The position numbers and the translations under genes are program-made. DNA of 64,000 nucleotides from Psychroflexus tropicus DSM 15496 (GTDB taxonomy: Bacteria > Bacteroidota > Bacteroidia > Flavobacteriales > Flavobacteriaceae): NCBI RefSeq assembly GCF_000378765.1, contig NZ_KB905343.1, positions 466,630 through 530,629 on the forward strand, read 5' to 3'. Numbering within the stretch: position 1 is the stretch's first letter; the number at the start of each line of letters is the position of its first letter. Positions 35,313 through 44,136 of the stretch are shown one piece after another. The notes beneath the pieces were generated by a model. The model did no database searches. It saw only the letters and a list, made by a program, of their open reading frames with translations, and was not told the DNA's origin.

Positions 35313-35401
35313 TTATAAAAAAATAATACTGCACCAATTAATAAACTTTTGTGTGGTTGGAACAGCCTGTTTCGACTCATCGGAAACCGAACATGAATTC
35401 C

Positions 35402-35467
35402 CTGTTGAGGGCCTATCCCGATATCTTCATCGGGGGATCTGGAGCCACTAGGGTCGGCCTGGTTTTC
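35402..35467. repeat. REP-like element, copy 1
   Basis: CTGTTGAGGGCCTATCCCGA (35402-35421) begins a segment with the dyad CCCGAT (35417-35422)/ATCGGG (35429-35434) and ends in GGCCTGGTTTT. A related segment lies at 37114-37176. Such short GC-richer palindromic elements are dispersed in many genomes. Confidence 0.5.
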
Positions 35468-35544
35468 TTGAAATATTATCTAGGGGTAAAATGGTGATTT
35501 TGTCTGGATTGTAGGCTTGGTTAACTTGTAGAAATCCTCTAAAC

Positions 35545-35697
35545 AATGAGTTGTTTTTATCCCTTTTCATGGCTTTTGTAGTTTTGCCTAAGTTGGGTTT
35601 ATGCTTTTGCGTTATTTGGCTAATTTTATAAAAAGATGTGGTTTTGGTGTGGGTATTTGTTATGAACTTGTATTTTTAGGGATGTATAATGAGTTGG
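35545..35697. repeat. Intergenic repeat, copy C
   Basis: One of the two clearest copies. AATGAGTTGTTTTTATCCC, CATGGCTTTTGTAGTTTTG, TTTATGCTTTTGCGTTATTT, GGCTAATTTTATAAAAAGAT and finally TATTTTTAGGGATGTATAAT follow each other, ending about 14 bp before the start codon at 35711. The first four boxes match copy E at 43959-44063 at roughly 75% by eye. Confidence 0.65.
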
Positions 35698-35710
35698 GAA
35701 TAAATTTAAA

Positions 35711-37036
35711 ATGAAGTTTCAGGAAAATATAAAAAGTTGGAAAAAATTCCCAAATGTAGACACTTTAGGCTGCTATCATTGTCTTGGAAACTACATACAA
35801 CTGAATGAGTTTGAGGACGAAACTGAATTTAAAAAGGCAGTATCAAATCCGAGCGCAGATAAAAATAGATTCAGCACCTATTTGCATGAACATCAACATT
35901 ATATTGACCAAGTAAGTACATATTGGGGAATATTAAATATTTATAGAATATTTAGAGCCTTTAACACTTCAATTCTAGGTAATGAACACGATTTTCATCA
36001 TTATAGAAATTTAATACTTAACCTTCAAAGGGATTACTTTTTAGAATATTACACCGAACAATACAGTTTAGTTGAAGGTAGTTATGCTGATCCGTGGAAA
36101 TTTCAATTGACTGTTGGAATTCGTTTTAATTTTGAAGGAAAAGTTAATGAGGATAAACCAATCCATTTTATAACTTTTAGTTCAAGTGATGGACAAAAAA
36201 TAAGTAGAGTTCCAATAAGTGTCGTATCACTTCTAGAAACAACAGCAACGTATATCGAATATAGGTTTCTACTTGATGAAGCTTTAAAATTAGAATCACC
36301 TTATAAGGAATTACAATTAAAGGCACTATCTGCTAAAATTGAGAAGAAGCTTTATCATCCAAAATTAACTTTATACTCAGCCGCTGTTCATCTAACGTCC
36401 GTTTTTTTAAAAATCAACGACCCAATTTTAGGATATAAAATTTCATCTGTTTTTGCCAAAATAGCTCTGAATATACCTGAGTCTTTATTTGATGATGTTT
36501 TAATTCCTAAAGATTTATCCAAAGATGAAGTTTGGTTAAATCGCTCAAAGAAATTTATGAACAATTTTGACAGAGGCTTTTTGTTCTATTTACTTATTAG
36601 AAATTATTCTGAGACTCTCGGAGAGGTTAAAGGTTTAGAAATAGATATTGAGAAAATCTTATCTGCTTCACATTTACCAAATGAAGAAATAATTGAGAAG
36701 CTAATTTTTGAAGAAGTTACCAAACTAGATGTTGAGATATTAATGGAAAGAAATTGTTTCAATAGACAGATTATAGATAGAGTGTTTTTCGGAAATAAAT
36801 TTCGGAAATCAACAGGCCTTGGACAACAAAGAATTCAAGAAGATTTATCAGAATTTATTAGAGATAAACCCCATTTAATTTTTGCATCAACTCTATTTGA
36901 TTATGAGAATTTAGAGTTAAAACCTATTGTAGACAAAGTTATTAAACAACAGGAAATATCAAGAGAAGAATGGTTCAGACTCTACACATACTGTGAGAAA
37001 AGAATTGATGGGTTTAATGAAATTTGCGGTATATAA
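35711..37036 (+). CDS. Hypothetical protein with an HExxH motif
   Basis: A 441-aa cytosolic protein. STYLHEHQHYIDQ contains H59-E60-x-x-H63, a zinc-metallopeptidase motif. A CYHC pair near residues 21-24 might bind metal as well. The long helical remainder (VSLLETTATYIEYRFLLDEA) could supply the third ligand. No family was recognised. It is a single-gene unit flanked by intergenic repeat copies and followed by a REP-like element. It is one of three unrelated HExxH proteins within 8 kb. Confidence 0.6.
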   Translation: MKFQENIKSWKKFPNVDTLGCYHCLGNYIQLNEFEDETEFKKAVSNPSADKNRFSTYLHEHQHYIDQVSTYWGILNIYRIFRAFNTSILGNEHDFHHYRNLILNLQRDYFLEYYTEQYSLVEGSYADPWKFQLTVGIRFNFEGKVNEDKPIHFITFSSSDGQKISRVPISVVSLLETTATYIEYRFLLDEALKLESPYKELQLKALSAKIEKKLYHPKLTLYSAAVHLTSVFLKINDPILGYKISSVFAKIALNIPESLFDDVLIPKDLSKDEVWLNRSKKFMNNFDRGFLFYLLIRNYSETLGEVKGLEIDIEKILSASHLPNEEIIEKLIFEEVTKLDVEILMERNCFNRQIIDRVFFGNKFRKSTGLGQQRIQEDLSEFIRDKPHLIFASTLFDYENLELKPIVDKVIKQQEISREEWFRLYTYCEKRIDGFNEICGI

Positions 37037-37113
37037 AACTTTGCACAATAACTAAGCCTTCGACGCGCCGATAGGCCAGCCTTCGATAAACTCAGCAGAG
37101 CCCGCTGAAGACA

Positions 37114-37176
37114 CTGTTGAGGGGCTGCTCCAATATGTTCATCGGGGATCCATAGCTAGAAGGTTGGCCTGGTTTT
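37114..37176. repeat. REP-like element, copy 2
   Basis: CTGTTGAGGGGCTGCTCCAA begins a segment that aligns with 35402-35467 (about 70% by eye), including TTCATCGGGGATC and GGCCTGGTTTTTT. Just before it, GCCTTCGATAAACTCAGC (37079-37096) resembles the widespread TTCGACAAGCTCAG motif of REP sequences. Confidence 0.45.
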
Positions 37177-37181
37177 TTAAT

Positions 37182-39038
37182 TTAAGAGGACTGTTCTTTA
37201 AAATAATCCCTTGTTTCTTGATCCTTACAATAGATATAACAGCCTTTCATTCCTCTAGTCATTAGAGTTCTGTAGGTGTTTTTGATAATCTCTTTTAAAA
37301 GGGATTTCCAATATTCTGGATCTTTTTTTATACCGCTTTTCCAACCAAATACGGTTCGGTCACCTTTATCTCTTTTAGCGGGTTGAACTAATACCTCTCC
37401 ATTTCTTACAATAAGATCTTCTCCTATAATTACTCCTATGTAGTCAAGTTCAAGACCCTGAGCAGTATGAATGCATCCTATTTCTGTAACTGATTCCTCT
37501 TCTATGACCCACTTTCCCCCATAGTCTGTCATATTCCACTTCATATTAAATCCAAATTCTTCTTCTTTAAAATCAAAAACATCAGGATTTTTTTTACTGT
37601 CCCAAGGCCAGCAATAGCCAGCAACTAACCTTGCTTTATTATTTACTTTATTCTTTTTGAAGATTTCTTGCTGAAGAGCTAATGGATCATCAAAAACTCT
37701 AAAGTCGTATTCATAGTCCAGGCTTTTTAAATCAAAATTTGCAGTATCTCTAATTTGAAGAACATTGTCCAGCCAAGCGAGGTATCCATCAGAGCCATTA
37801 CATCTAAATTGTGATTCAAGCTTAAGTTTTGTAATGCCAATATTTCTTTCTTCAGCAAACTTCTCTATCAAATAGGATTCACCGTAATCATCTACAGAAA
37901 CACGTTGATTTTCATCAATAAAGAATACTGATGACAAAGCAGTTTCAATAATTTCAATGATTTGGTTATGACCTCTTTTTAAAAAGCCAGTTCGTTCTGT
38001 TAGGCGATGAGCCTCATCCACTATAAGTGTATTTATTGCATTTTTTGGAGCATTTATAAATGTACCTGAGCCAACGAACAAGTTTTTAAGTTCGACCTTC
38101 TTTTTAGTTCCTGATAGTTTCTCAAAATAGACATCTCTAGGTGCTGACGTTTTGGTCACATATTGGGACATTTTACCCCTTCTGTTCAATTCTACCAACA
38201 AATTAATAGCTACAACAGACTTACCAGTCCCTGGACCACCTTCTACAATCAGAACGTTTTTATGTTTTTCATTTGACTTAATACCTAAATCAAGAGCTGT
38301 TTCGTAAACTACTTTTTGGTCATCAATCATTACAAACTCTTGATTTCCCTTTATCATGTTTTTTAGGCTATCAGCAAGACTTTTAGTAGGTTTAATTTTA
38401 CCGTTGTCAATGCGAAACATAATATTAGAGTGATCGCCTTCCTTTATAAAACGTTTGATGAATTCCCTTAGTTTTATTGCATCAGGTTGAAGAAAAATAG
38501 GCGCTTTCTCTATGTAATAGCTATAAAAATCACTGGTGATATTTGAGTCCGGTTCGTAGTTATGAAGATAAGCACAGGGATATAAATTTATATGTTCTTC
38601 GTCTACTGTCGCGTTAAAGGATTGTAATAAAGCAGCATAAGACCAAGCCTGATAGGAGGGATGACTTGTTTCTGTAATTCCATGCTGAAATCTTGTTTTG
38701 ACAATCCCATCTTTTAAAGTGGCTTCAGCTTCTTGCCATTGCTTTAATTCAATAATAATAACGTTTTCTTTTCCATCGGAGGTACCTGATACTATAAAAT
38801 CGACTCTTTTTGATGTTTGTGGTAAATGATATTCAATAGAAATACCACAATCTTTAGGGATTTCATTGTCATAAAGTACCCTATCCATATATTGAAGTGA
38901 ATTTTGAAAAGATCTAAGCTCGTTACTAGCTACTTTTTTACCAGTACGTTCCAATATATGTTTTGAAACGATATTATGTATGTTATTGGTTAAGACATCA
39001 TTACTAAAATCCTCTTTAGTCTTATTGTAAACAAGCAT
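37182..39038 (-). CDS. PD-(D/E)XK nuclease fused to SF1-type helicase (DUF2075)
   Basis: A 618-aa protein. The N-terminal part has a nuclease-like core: D80 in KRVDFIV and E97-x-K99 in IIIELKQW, a PD-(D/E)XK pattern. The helicase core of the DUF2075 group follows: Walker A GGPGTGKS (about 267-274), Walker B IVDEAHRL (D341, E342), FIDENQRV, and the late motifs IGCIHTAQGLELDYIGV and TYRTLMTRGMKG. It would unwind and cut DNA or RNA. It is the last gene of a three-gene operon, 22 bp after the MazG-like gene. DUF2075 proteins recur in defence islands. Confidence 0.85.
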   Translation of the reverse strand: MLVYNKTKEDFSNDVLTNNIHNIVSKHILERTGKKVASNELRSFQNSLQYMDRVLYDNEIPKDCGISIEYHLPQTSKRVDFIVSGTSDGKENVIIIELKQWQEAEATLKDGIVKTRFQHGITETSHPSYQAWSYAALLQSFNATVDEEHINLYPCAYLHNYEPDSNITSDFYSYYIEKAPIFLQPDAIKLREFIKRFIKEGDHSNIMFRIDNGKIKPTKSLADSLKNMIKGNQEFVMIDDQKVVYETALDLGIKSNEKHKNVLIVEGGPGTGKSVVAINLLVELNRRGKMSQYVTKTSAPRDVYFEKLSGTKKKVELKNLFVGSGTFINAPKNAINTLIVDEAHRLTERTGFLKRGHNQIIEIIETALSSVFFIDENQRVSVDDYGESYLIEKFAEERNIGITKLKLESQFRCNGSDGYLAWLDNVLQIRDTANFDLKSLDYEYDFRVFDDPLALQQEIFKKNKVNNKARLVAGYCWPWDSKKNPDVFDFKEEEFGFNMKWNMTDYGGKWVIEEESVTEIGCIHTAQGLELDYIGVIIGEDLIVRNGEVLVQPAKRDKGDRTVFGWKSGIKKDPEYWKSLLKEIIKNTYRTLMTRGMKGCYIYCKDQETRDYFKEQSS

Positions 39039-39060
39039 AAGCTTTAGTTTTGGTTAGTGG

Positions 39061-39666
39061 TTACAATTTATCATATTTAGTACTGACCCCTTTAGATTTT
39101 GATATTGGATATTTTTTTGAATTCAACTCTATCTTTTCCAAAATAACTGATTCTAGGTCGATCTCTAAGTCTGTAACTAGATATAATAAAAAAGAAAAAA
39201 TATCAGCTACTTCGTGATCAATTTGTTTTTTGTTCGCTGACGAAATCTCTTTCCAAAGAAAACATTCTAGCAATTCACTAGCCTCGATTGACAATGCCAT
39301 AGCTAGGTCTTTTGGTTTATGAAATTGCTTCCAATCCCTTTCTTCTCTAAATGTTTCTAAAGCTTTAATGATAAGCTTCAAGGAAGAATTTATTCCCTTA
39401 TACAACACAAGTCGAAGTGAAGCTTCCTTTTCGACTTTAGAAAGGCATAAGATCTCGTTTTCAAAAACAATAGCCTTATCTACACTGTTCAACTTTATCG
39501 ACTTGTATCCATTTTCCTCTAGAAATTGATTTATTCTATTTTCAAGTTCCAAAATTGGAGTGATCTTATCTGTTGAAAATAATATATTAAAATTACCTTT
39601 TTCATCTAAAAAGCCGTCATAGGCTGAGGCTTCTTTATCATTTCTTGGGAAGTGAATACTTATCAT
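39061..39666 (-). CDS. MazG-like NTP pyrophosphohydrolase with an N-terminal extra domain
   Basis: A 201-aa protein. The C-terminal half carries the all-alpha NTP pyrophosphatase signature ExxE(12-28)ExxD: E128xxE131 in SIEASELLE and E152xxD155 in HEVADIFSF, after FREERDWKQFHKPKDLAMAL. The N-terminal 95 residues form an additional alpha/beta domain that I do not recognise. Family enzymes hydrolyse (d)NTPs or ppGpp. It lies 10 bp after the TPR-protease gene and 22 bp before the nuclease-helicase gene; such a set could deplete nucleotides during phage infection. Confidence 0.82.
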   Translation of the reverse strand: MISIHFPRNDKEASAYDGFLDEKGNFNILFSTDKITPILELENRINQFLEENGYKSIKLNSVDKAIVFENEILCLSKVEKEASLRLVLYKGINSSLKLIIKALETFREERDWKQFHKPKDLAMALSIEASELLECFLWKEISSANKKQIDHEVADIFSFLLYLVTDLEIDLESVILEKIELNSKKYPISKSKGVSTKYDKL

Positions 39667-39676
39667 GATTTGGTTT

Positions 39677-41617
39677 TTAAAGGGCTTTTTTTGCTAATTC
39701 ATACTCCTCTTGAAAAGGCATACCGAGATCTGAAAGCATTTCGGGGATGCCGAGCGCCCAACTCACGTAGTAATAAGCTAAAGCTTGATAACCTGACATT
39801 TTCTTATTAATAGAAGGTACCTCGTAATTTCCTTTTGATGGATCTATCCCAGTCATTCCAAGCGTAGCAAATTCAAACGCTATTTTTTTAATGTCCTCTT
39901 TGGACCTAGAATTAAAAAAATCTAATGCACCAACCATATACATTACAACAGCAGTATTGATCTCATCACTACCATGTGACTCTATAAATTTTCTACGTTC
40001 TTCAACAATATAATCAGGTTCTTCACTTTCTACACCATATGGGTCCGAATTGACTTCATCGATTACATCTTCTGCAGTTTTTGACTTATTTGTATTTTCT
40101 TTCTTAAGCTCAAATAAACCATCTAAATCTAAGTCTTCAGCCCAATGTTTTAAAAGTTCATACTCTTCTGAAGGTTCTTTATCTTTCGAGTATTCAAGGT
40201 ACTCATGATACAAATTTTCAGCTTGGTTTCTTTCAATTTTATTTGATTTGAATTCAGGAACTAAATCAATTCCGTAGAATTTTTTGTACCAAAGGGCATG
40301 GACCAAGTTTAATATTTTGGATTTAGAAACGATGGATTTCGGCATAATATTAACTACTTCCTTGTCTGTTGTCGCCTTAACTCCGTCTGATATAATTTTA
40401 TACAATGAGAGTAACTGAACTGGCCTTGCTTTAGGATGATTTTTATAAATATTTTGCTCAATAAACAGGTCTATTGGTGTATTAAAAACCTGAGAATTCA
40501 AACCATTAAATAGAGATGTTATTAACTTTTTAATATTTTCTGAGGGTATTCCTTTCTTCGAAAGGCCTGCCCTGAAATTACTCAATTCCTTAAAAAACTT
40601 ATCGAGGTGTGATTGATTTGAAGTAAAAAGAAAATTATTCTGAATTTTTCGAGCCTCAATAATAAACTCAAGGTGATATAACTCATGTAGCATCAAATGA
40701 GGAACAGTCAAATCTTTTTTCTTATAAAGTAACCTATGGTAATCCTTGTTTTTATACTCTGCGACTTCTAATTTAGCAAGAGTATCTATAGTGTTCGAAA
40801 GCTCAATTTTGATTTTTTTCTTCGACTTTTTTATCAAATCATCTTTTTGTTGATGAATATCAGATTCTACTTCAGGTAAATTATTTTTTGTCAGTTCTTT
40901 TGAAATTTCTATTGCCAACTGTTTCGCATTCTCATATACTTCTTCTTTGGGCTTTGAACATTTCAGAGCTGTTACAACCTTATCAAAGGCAAAATCCATT
41001 TCACCTTGATTGTAATATACTAATGCTAAACCATATAAAGCATTTGGGAATTTAGAATTCACTTTAATAGATTCTTCAAAAAAGCTCTTGGCCTCATCCA
41101 AATGATTCTGTTGAGCTAAAAGACTAGCTATATTAGATAAAGAAAGATAATCGTCTGGATCGTATTTTAAAGCAGTATTCCAATAGCTTAAGGCCGATTC
41201 TAACTCAGATCTTTCATGCTGTAAATTTCCCATTAAAATAAGCGCATATGTATTTTTGGGATTCAACTTTAAAGCTGAGATTAAAAAATTTTCTGCTTGT
41301 ACGATATCACCAGTTTGAAAATAAATTTGAGCTAATATCCGATTAAGTTCAGAAGAGTGAGGATATTTTGTAAGTAGACTTTGAGCTTTTTGTAAAGCTT
41401 TATTTAAACTCCCTTTTTCACACAATCCTACTAGATTATTATGGACTTGATCTGGCATCAAGTTTATGTCATCTATATCAATTTCAGCTACACCATCGAT
41501 TAAATTAAACTCAAAATCTTTATAGATTTTTTTTAATTCAGTTATCACATCCTCCTCCTGCTTATTTTTTAGGTTTAATATTTCAGTTAAAACTGATAAG
41601 TCAATCTTAATTTTCAT
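39677..41617 (-). CDS. TPR-repeat protein with an HExxH metalloprotease-like centre
   Basis: A 646-aa cytosolic protein. At least five TPR units occupy about 57-225 (AQIYFQTGDIVQAENFLISA; LYGLALVYYNQGEMDFAFDK). The central part has LMLHELYHLEFIIEARK with H311, E312 and H315 and a nearby Glu at 317 or 321, a zinc-protease pattern. An acidic stretch lies near 500-545, followed by a C-terminal helical domain. The layout of TPR sensor plus protease resembles caspase-like TPR-CHAT proteases in function class only. It is first in an operon with a MazG-like enzyme and a nuclease-helicase. The 273 bp upstream separate it from a divergent gene. Confidence 0.7.
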   Translation of the reverse strand: MKIKIDLSVLTEILNLKNKQEEDVITELKKIYKDFEFNLIDGVAEIDIDDINLMPDQVHNNLVGLCEKGSLNKALQKAQSLLTKYPHSSELNRILAQIYFQTGDIVQAENFLISALKLNPKNTYALILMGNLQHERSELESALSYWNTALKYDPDDYLSLSNIASLLAQQNHLDEAKSFFEESIKVNSKFPNALYGLALVYYNQGEMDFAFDKVVTALKCSKPKEEVYENAKQLAIEISKELTKNNLPEVESDIHQQKDDLIKKSKKKIKIELSNTIDTLAKLEVAEYKNKDYHRLLYKKKDLTVPHLMLHELYHLEFIIEARKIQNNFLFTSNQSHLDKFFKELSNFRAGLSKKGIPSENIKKLITSLFNGLNSQVFNTPIDLFIEQNIYKNHPKARPVQLLSLYKIISDGVKATTDKEVVNIMPKSIVSKSKILNLVHALWYKKFYGIDLVPEFKSNKIERNQAENLYHEYLEYSKDKEPSEEYELLKHWAEDLDLDGLFELKKENTNKSKTAEDVIDEVNSDPYGVESEEPDYIVEERRKFIESHGSDEINTAVVMYMVGALDFFNSRSKEDIKKIAFEFATLGMTGIDPSKGNYEVPSINKKMSGYQALAYYYVSWALGIPEMLSDLGMPFQEEYELAKKAL

Positions 41618-41890
41618 CCTTGAGTTTTAGTGAGAAATACAAATGTAAAGGATTAAATGATTTTAATTTTTTAAAAATATTTTATTGTTACGAAAAGTAG
41701 AAAACTTGTTTAATGATCAAACCTTCTAATGAATTTGATTTATCATGTTCATTAGATATGTTTATCTCATAGATAGCTTAAAATGTGTAATTTTTTAGTT
41801 AAACCGTTATAAAATAAATATTTGTTGTAAATTGCTAGAAGATAGCTGACTAAGGCTTTTTTAAAATTTTTGAAATCTAATCTTTAATTT

Positions 41891-42796
41891 ATGTCACATA
41901 ATTTCTCCAGAAAATTTAAACTTCCAAACCAAGCTTATGAATTTCTAGATATCCCCACAAACGAAGAAGATATTTTAGCTTTTATTGACCCTTTCTTGAT
42001 TGAAAAAAATAAATCTGATATTTTTATTAAAAAAGTTAGTCAAAGGCTTCAAGAATTTTTAAGAGAACTCAATAATTCTTATATTAAAATAAATGATTAT
42101 AAAAATGGTATTCCATTTTTAAATCATCTGCATGAACCAAATGAATTCCACCTAGGTTATTCTTCATCTAATAAAGGAAAAGCAATTTCAAAATCAAAAT
42201 CTGAAGAAATATTTTATGCACTAAGAGGTAACAGATTCGCCAGTCAAGCCTTTTCTATAACTAATGAAGCTCATAATGTATTATTACTTGTAAAGGGAAT
42301 AGGACAAGATATTATGTCTGATATAATCTCAAATGTATGTAGAGATATTTTCTCAGAATTTACAGTTTCCATTTGCACAAAATATATGATTAGTAATGAA
42401 TATTTGAAAAATGTTACTATAGAATATTATAATTCAAAAAGTAAAAAATGGGATACAAAAAAAGTAAAACTGCCATTTATTAATTCTAAGATAATATTGC
42501 TTCCAGCTGATATTTTATCTGGTAAGCGAGAATATTCGTCAAGATATAATTGGTTTATTTCTAAGAATTATCTTTCAAAAGAGGTCCTAGAAAACAAAAG
42601 ACCCTCAAATAGTAAAATGGTTACTGAAATGAAGGATGGTACCAAAAAAGCAATAATAAAGGAAATTTATAATCAATATAGAAAACCGAAAGATGAATTG
42701 ATTGAATTTGTATTACAATATCCTAATTCTCTAGATGAATTTATGGAATATGCAAAAGTTCATTATCCTAAATTGAATTTAGATAATTTAAAATAA
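41891..42796 (+). CDS. Conserved hypothetical protein of a defence-island type
   Basis: A 301-aa protein with no signal peptide or membrane helix. Notable segments are AFIDPFLIEK near residue 31 and VKGIGQDIMSDIISNVCRDI near 128-147. I have the impression of similar 'G-x-D-x-x-S-D' proteins in defence islands but cannot name a family or activity. It is divergent from the TPR-protease operon (273-bp gap), so a shared regulatory region is possible. The next 305 bp (42797-43101) hold only a repeat copy. Confidence 0.55.
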   Translation: MSHNFSRKFKLPNQAYEFLDIPTNEEDILAFIDPFLIEKNKSDIFIKKVSQRLQEFLRELNNSYIKINDYKNGIPFLNHLHEPNEFHLGYSSSNKGKAISKSKSEEIFYALRGNRFASQAFSITNEAHNVLLLVKGIGQDIMSDIISNVCRDIFSEFTVSICTKYMISNEYLKNVTIEYYNSKSKKWDTKKVKLPFINSKIILLPADILSGKREYSSRYNWFISKNYLSKEVLENKRPSNSKMVTEMKDGTKKAIIKEIYNQYRKPKDELIEFVLQYPNSLDEFMEYAKVHYPKLNLDNLK

Positions 42797-43024
42797 TAAA
42801 TATACCTCATTCGGTAAATTGCAAAAAAAAACGGATGTTTTAAATATAAGTGTAATTTTAAAAATATAAAAAATATCCAACAAGTCATTGTACCAAATTC
42901 TAAAATTCACGAAAACCATTGCTATTAGTAACAAAATAGTTGAAATATGATAGATATTTTTTAGTGAAAATTTTTGATTTGCTTATTGATAAGACCAAAA
43001 AAGGGAAGCCTACATTTGATGTAA

Positions 43025-43067
43025 AAATGTACTTTTAGGGATATTTAGCGAGTTGTGTAACATTTGA
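43025..43067. repeat. Intergenic repeat, copy D (right-hand box)
   Basis: TGTACTTTTAGGGATATTTA followed by GCGAGTTGTGTAACATTTGA matches the last box of copies B and C and part of copy A. TTGTGTAAC (43053-43061) is the exact reverse complement of GTTACACAA at 43914-43922, so the two genes between are flanked by 9-bp inverted ends. The start codon at 43102 follows. Confidence 0.5.
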
Positions 43068-43101
43068 CTGAAGCGATAGAATTTAATTTAAAATAATATC
43101 A

Positions 43102-43536
43102 ATGGCAATATTTGGTGCAGGTTCTAATTGGGAAGGAAAAGAGATTAAAGAAGATTTTTTTAATAACGAAAATTACGTGATTGGTTGGGACATAAGTGAT
43201 GGGGAAGATTTATATAACCAGATATCAAGCATAAAAGTTGGGGATATTATTTATCTGAAAGCTAATAAACCAGGTTCTCTTGATTTGAGAGTGAAAGGAA
43301 TAGGTATTGTAAAAAAATCACTTGTTAATCAACTGTTTGACAAAAGAGAGAATTTATCGATAAACAGAAGAAATTTTGAACTTCCAGTAAGATGGATTGT
43401 GAAAAATGAATTTCATATTAGCATACCCTCAAATACGGGAAAATTAACGAATGTAAGAGCAGCTACTTTGTATGAAGAATTTTTGCCATTCGTTCAAGTT
43501 GAAATTTTGGACAAACTTTTTAACGAAATTAAATAA
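43102..43536 (+). CDS. PUA/EVE-like domain protein (tentative)
   Basis: A 144-aa protein that seems to be a single small beta-barrel: FGAGSNWEGKEIKEDFF, then IKVGDIIYLKANKPGSLDLR and VKGIGIVKKS. The pattern 'xVGDxIYLKA...VxGIGxV' is like PUA/EVE/ASCH domains, which read modified bases in RNA or DNA and often accompany restriction or other defence genes. The match is by eye only. It lies 7 bp ahead of a membrane-anchored coiled-coil gene in the same repeat-flanked unit. Confidence 0.5.
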   Translation: MAIFGAGSNWEGKEIKEDFFNNENYVIGWDISDGEDLYNQISSIKVGDIIYLKANKPGSLDLRVKGIGIVKKSLVNQLFDKRENLSINRRNFELPVRWIVKNEFHISIPSNTGKLTNVRAATLYEEFLPFVQVEILDKLFNEIK

Positions 43537-43543
43537 TAAGCAA

Positions 43544-43909
43544 ATGACAAATTTTGAATTAATTGCATTAGGTATTTCTTTGATAGCAATATTTGTTGCT
43601 TTTTGGCAAGGTTTTCTTGCTAAATCACAATTGGAAGAAGCTAAAAGAACAAAAACAGAAACGGAAAAAGTATTAGATGAAATTAAAAGCAAAGTTCAAC
43701 GGGTTGAAACTATTTCGGATGAAACAAGAAAAGATGTTAAAGAACAAATATCGAAGCTAATTGATAAACAAGATGAAAACTTTAAAGTTTTATTAAATGC
43801 ACCGAAAGAAAGTAGTCAAAATGAAATGTTAATGACTTTCTTACCTAAATTAATGGAAAATCCAGAAATGATGGAAAGACTAATTGATATCGGAAATCGG
43901 CAGAAATAA
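43544..43909 (+). CDS. Membrane-anchored coiled-coil protein
   Basis: A 121-aa protein from ATG 43544 (a longer frame from 43472 would overlap the preceding gene). One N-terminal transmembrane helix (FELIALGISLIAIFVAFWQG) is followed by a long charged coiled coil (KSQLEEAKRTKTETEKVLDE to about residue 75) and a short C-terminal region (LMTFLPKLMENPEMMERLID). No enzyme motif is present. Its pairing with the PUA/EVE-like gene and shared inverted-repeat ends suggest a two-gene unit. Confidence 0.65.
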   Translation: MTNFELIALGISLIAIFVAFWQGFLAKSQLEEAKRTKTETEKVLDEIKSKVQRVETISDETRKDVKEQISKLIDKQDENFKVLLNAPKESSQNEMLMTFLPKLMENPEMMERLIDIGNRQK

Positions 43910-43913
43910 AAAC

Positions 43914-44114
43914 GTTACACAATATTTGTAACCTTCGCATAAGCCACTAAACTCTAAAAATGAGTCGTTTTAAGCTCTTTCCAGGGCTTTTATAGTTTTG
44001 ATTGGGTTGGATTTAGACTTTTGCGTTATGTGGTTAATTTTACAAAAACATGGGTTTGTAGTGTAATCTATCCATGTAAACGTTTATTTTATACACAATA
44101 ACTAGTTGGTGACA
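43914..44114. repeat. Intergenic repeat, copy E (fullest copy)
   Basis: The copy begins with GTTACACAA (43914-43922), then TGTAACCTTCGCATAAGCC, AATGAGTCGTTTTAAGC, AGGGCTTTTATAGTTTTGAT, TTTAGACTTTTGCGTTATGT, GGTTAATTTTACAAAAACAT, and ends ACTAGTTGGTGAC, 22 bp before the start codon at 44137. The ends are near-reverse complements. No coding capacity was seen in 43910-44136. Confidence 0.65.
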
Positions 44115-44136
44115 ATCTATAAAATCAAAATTCTGA

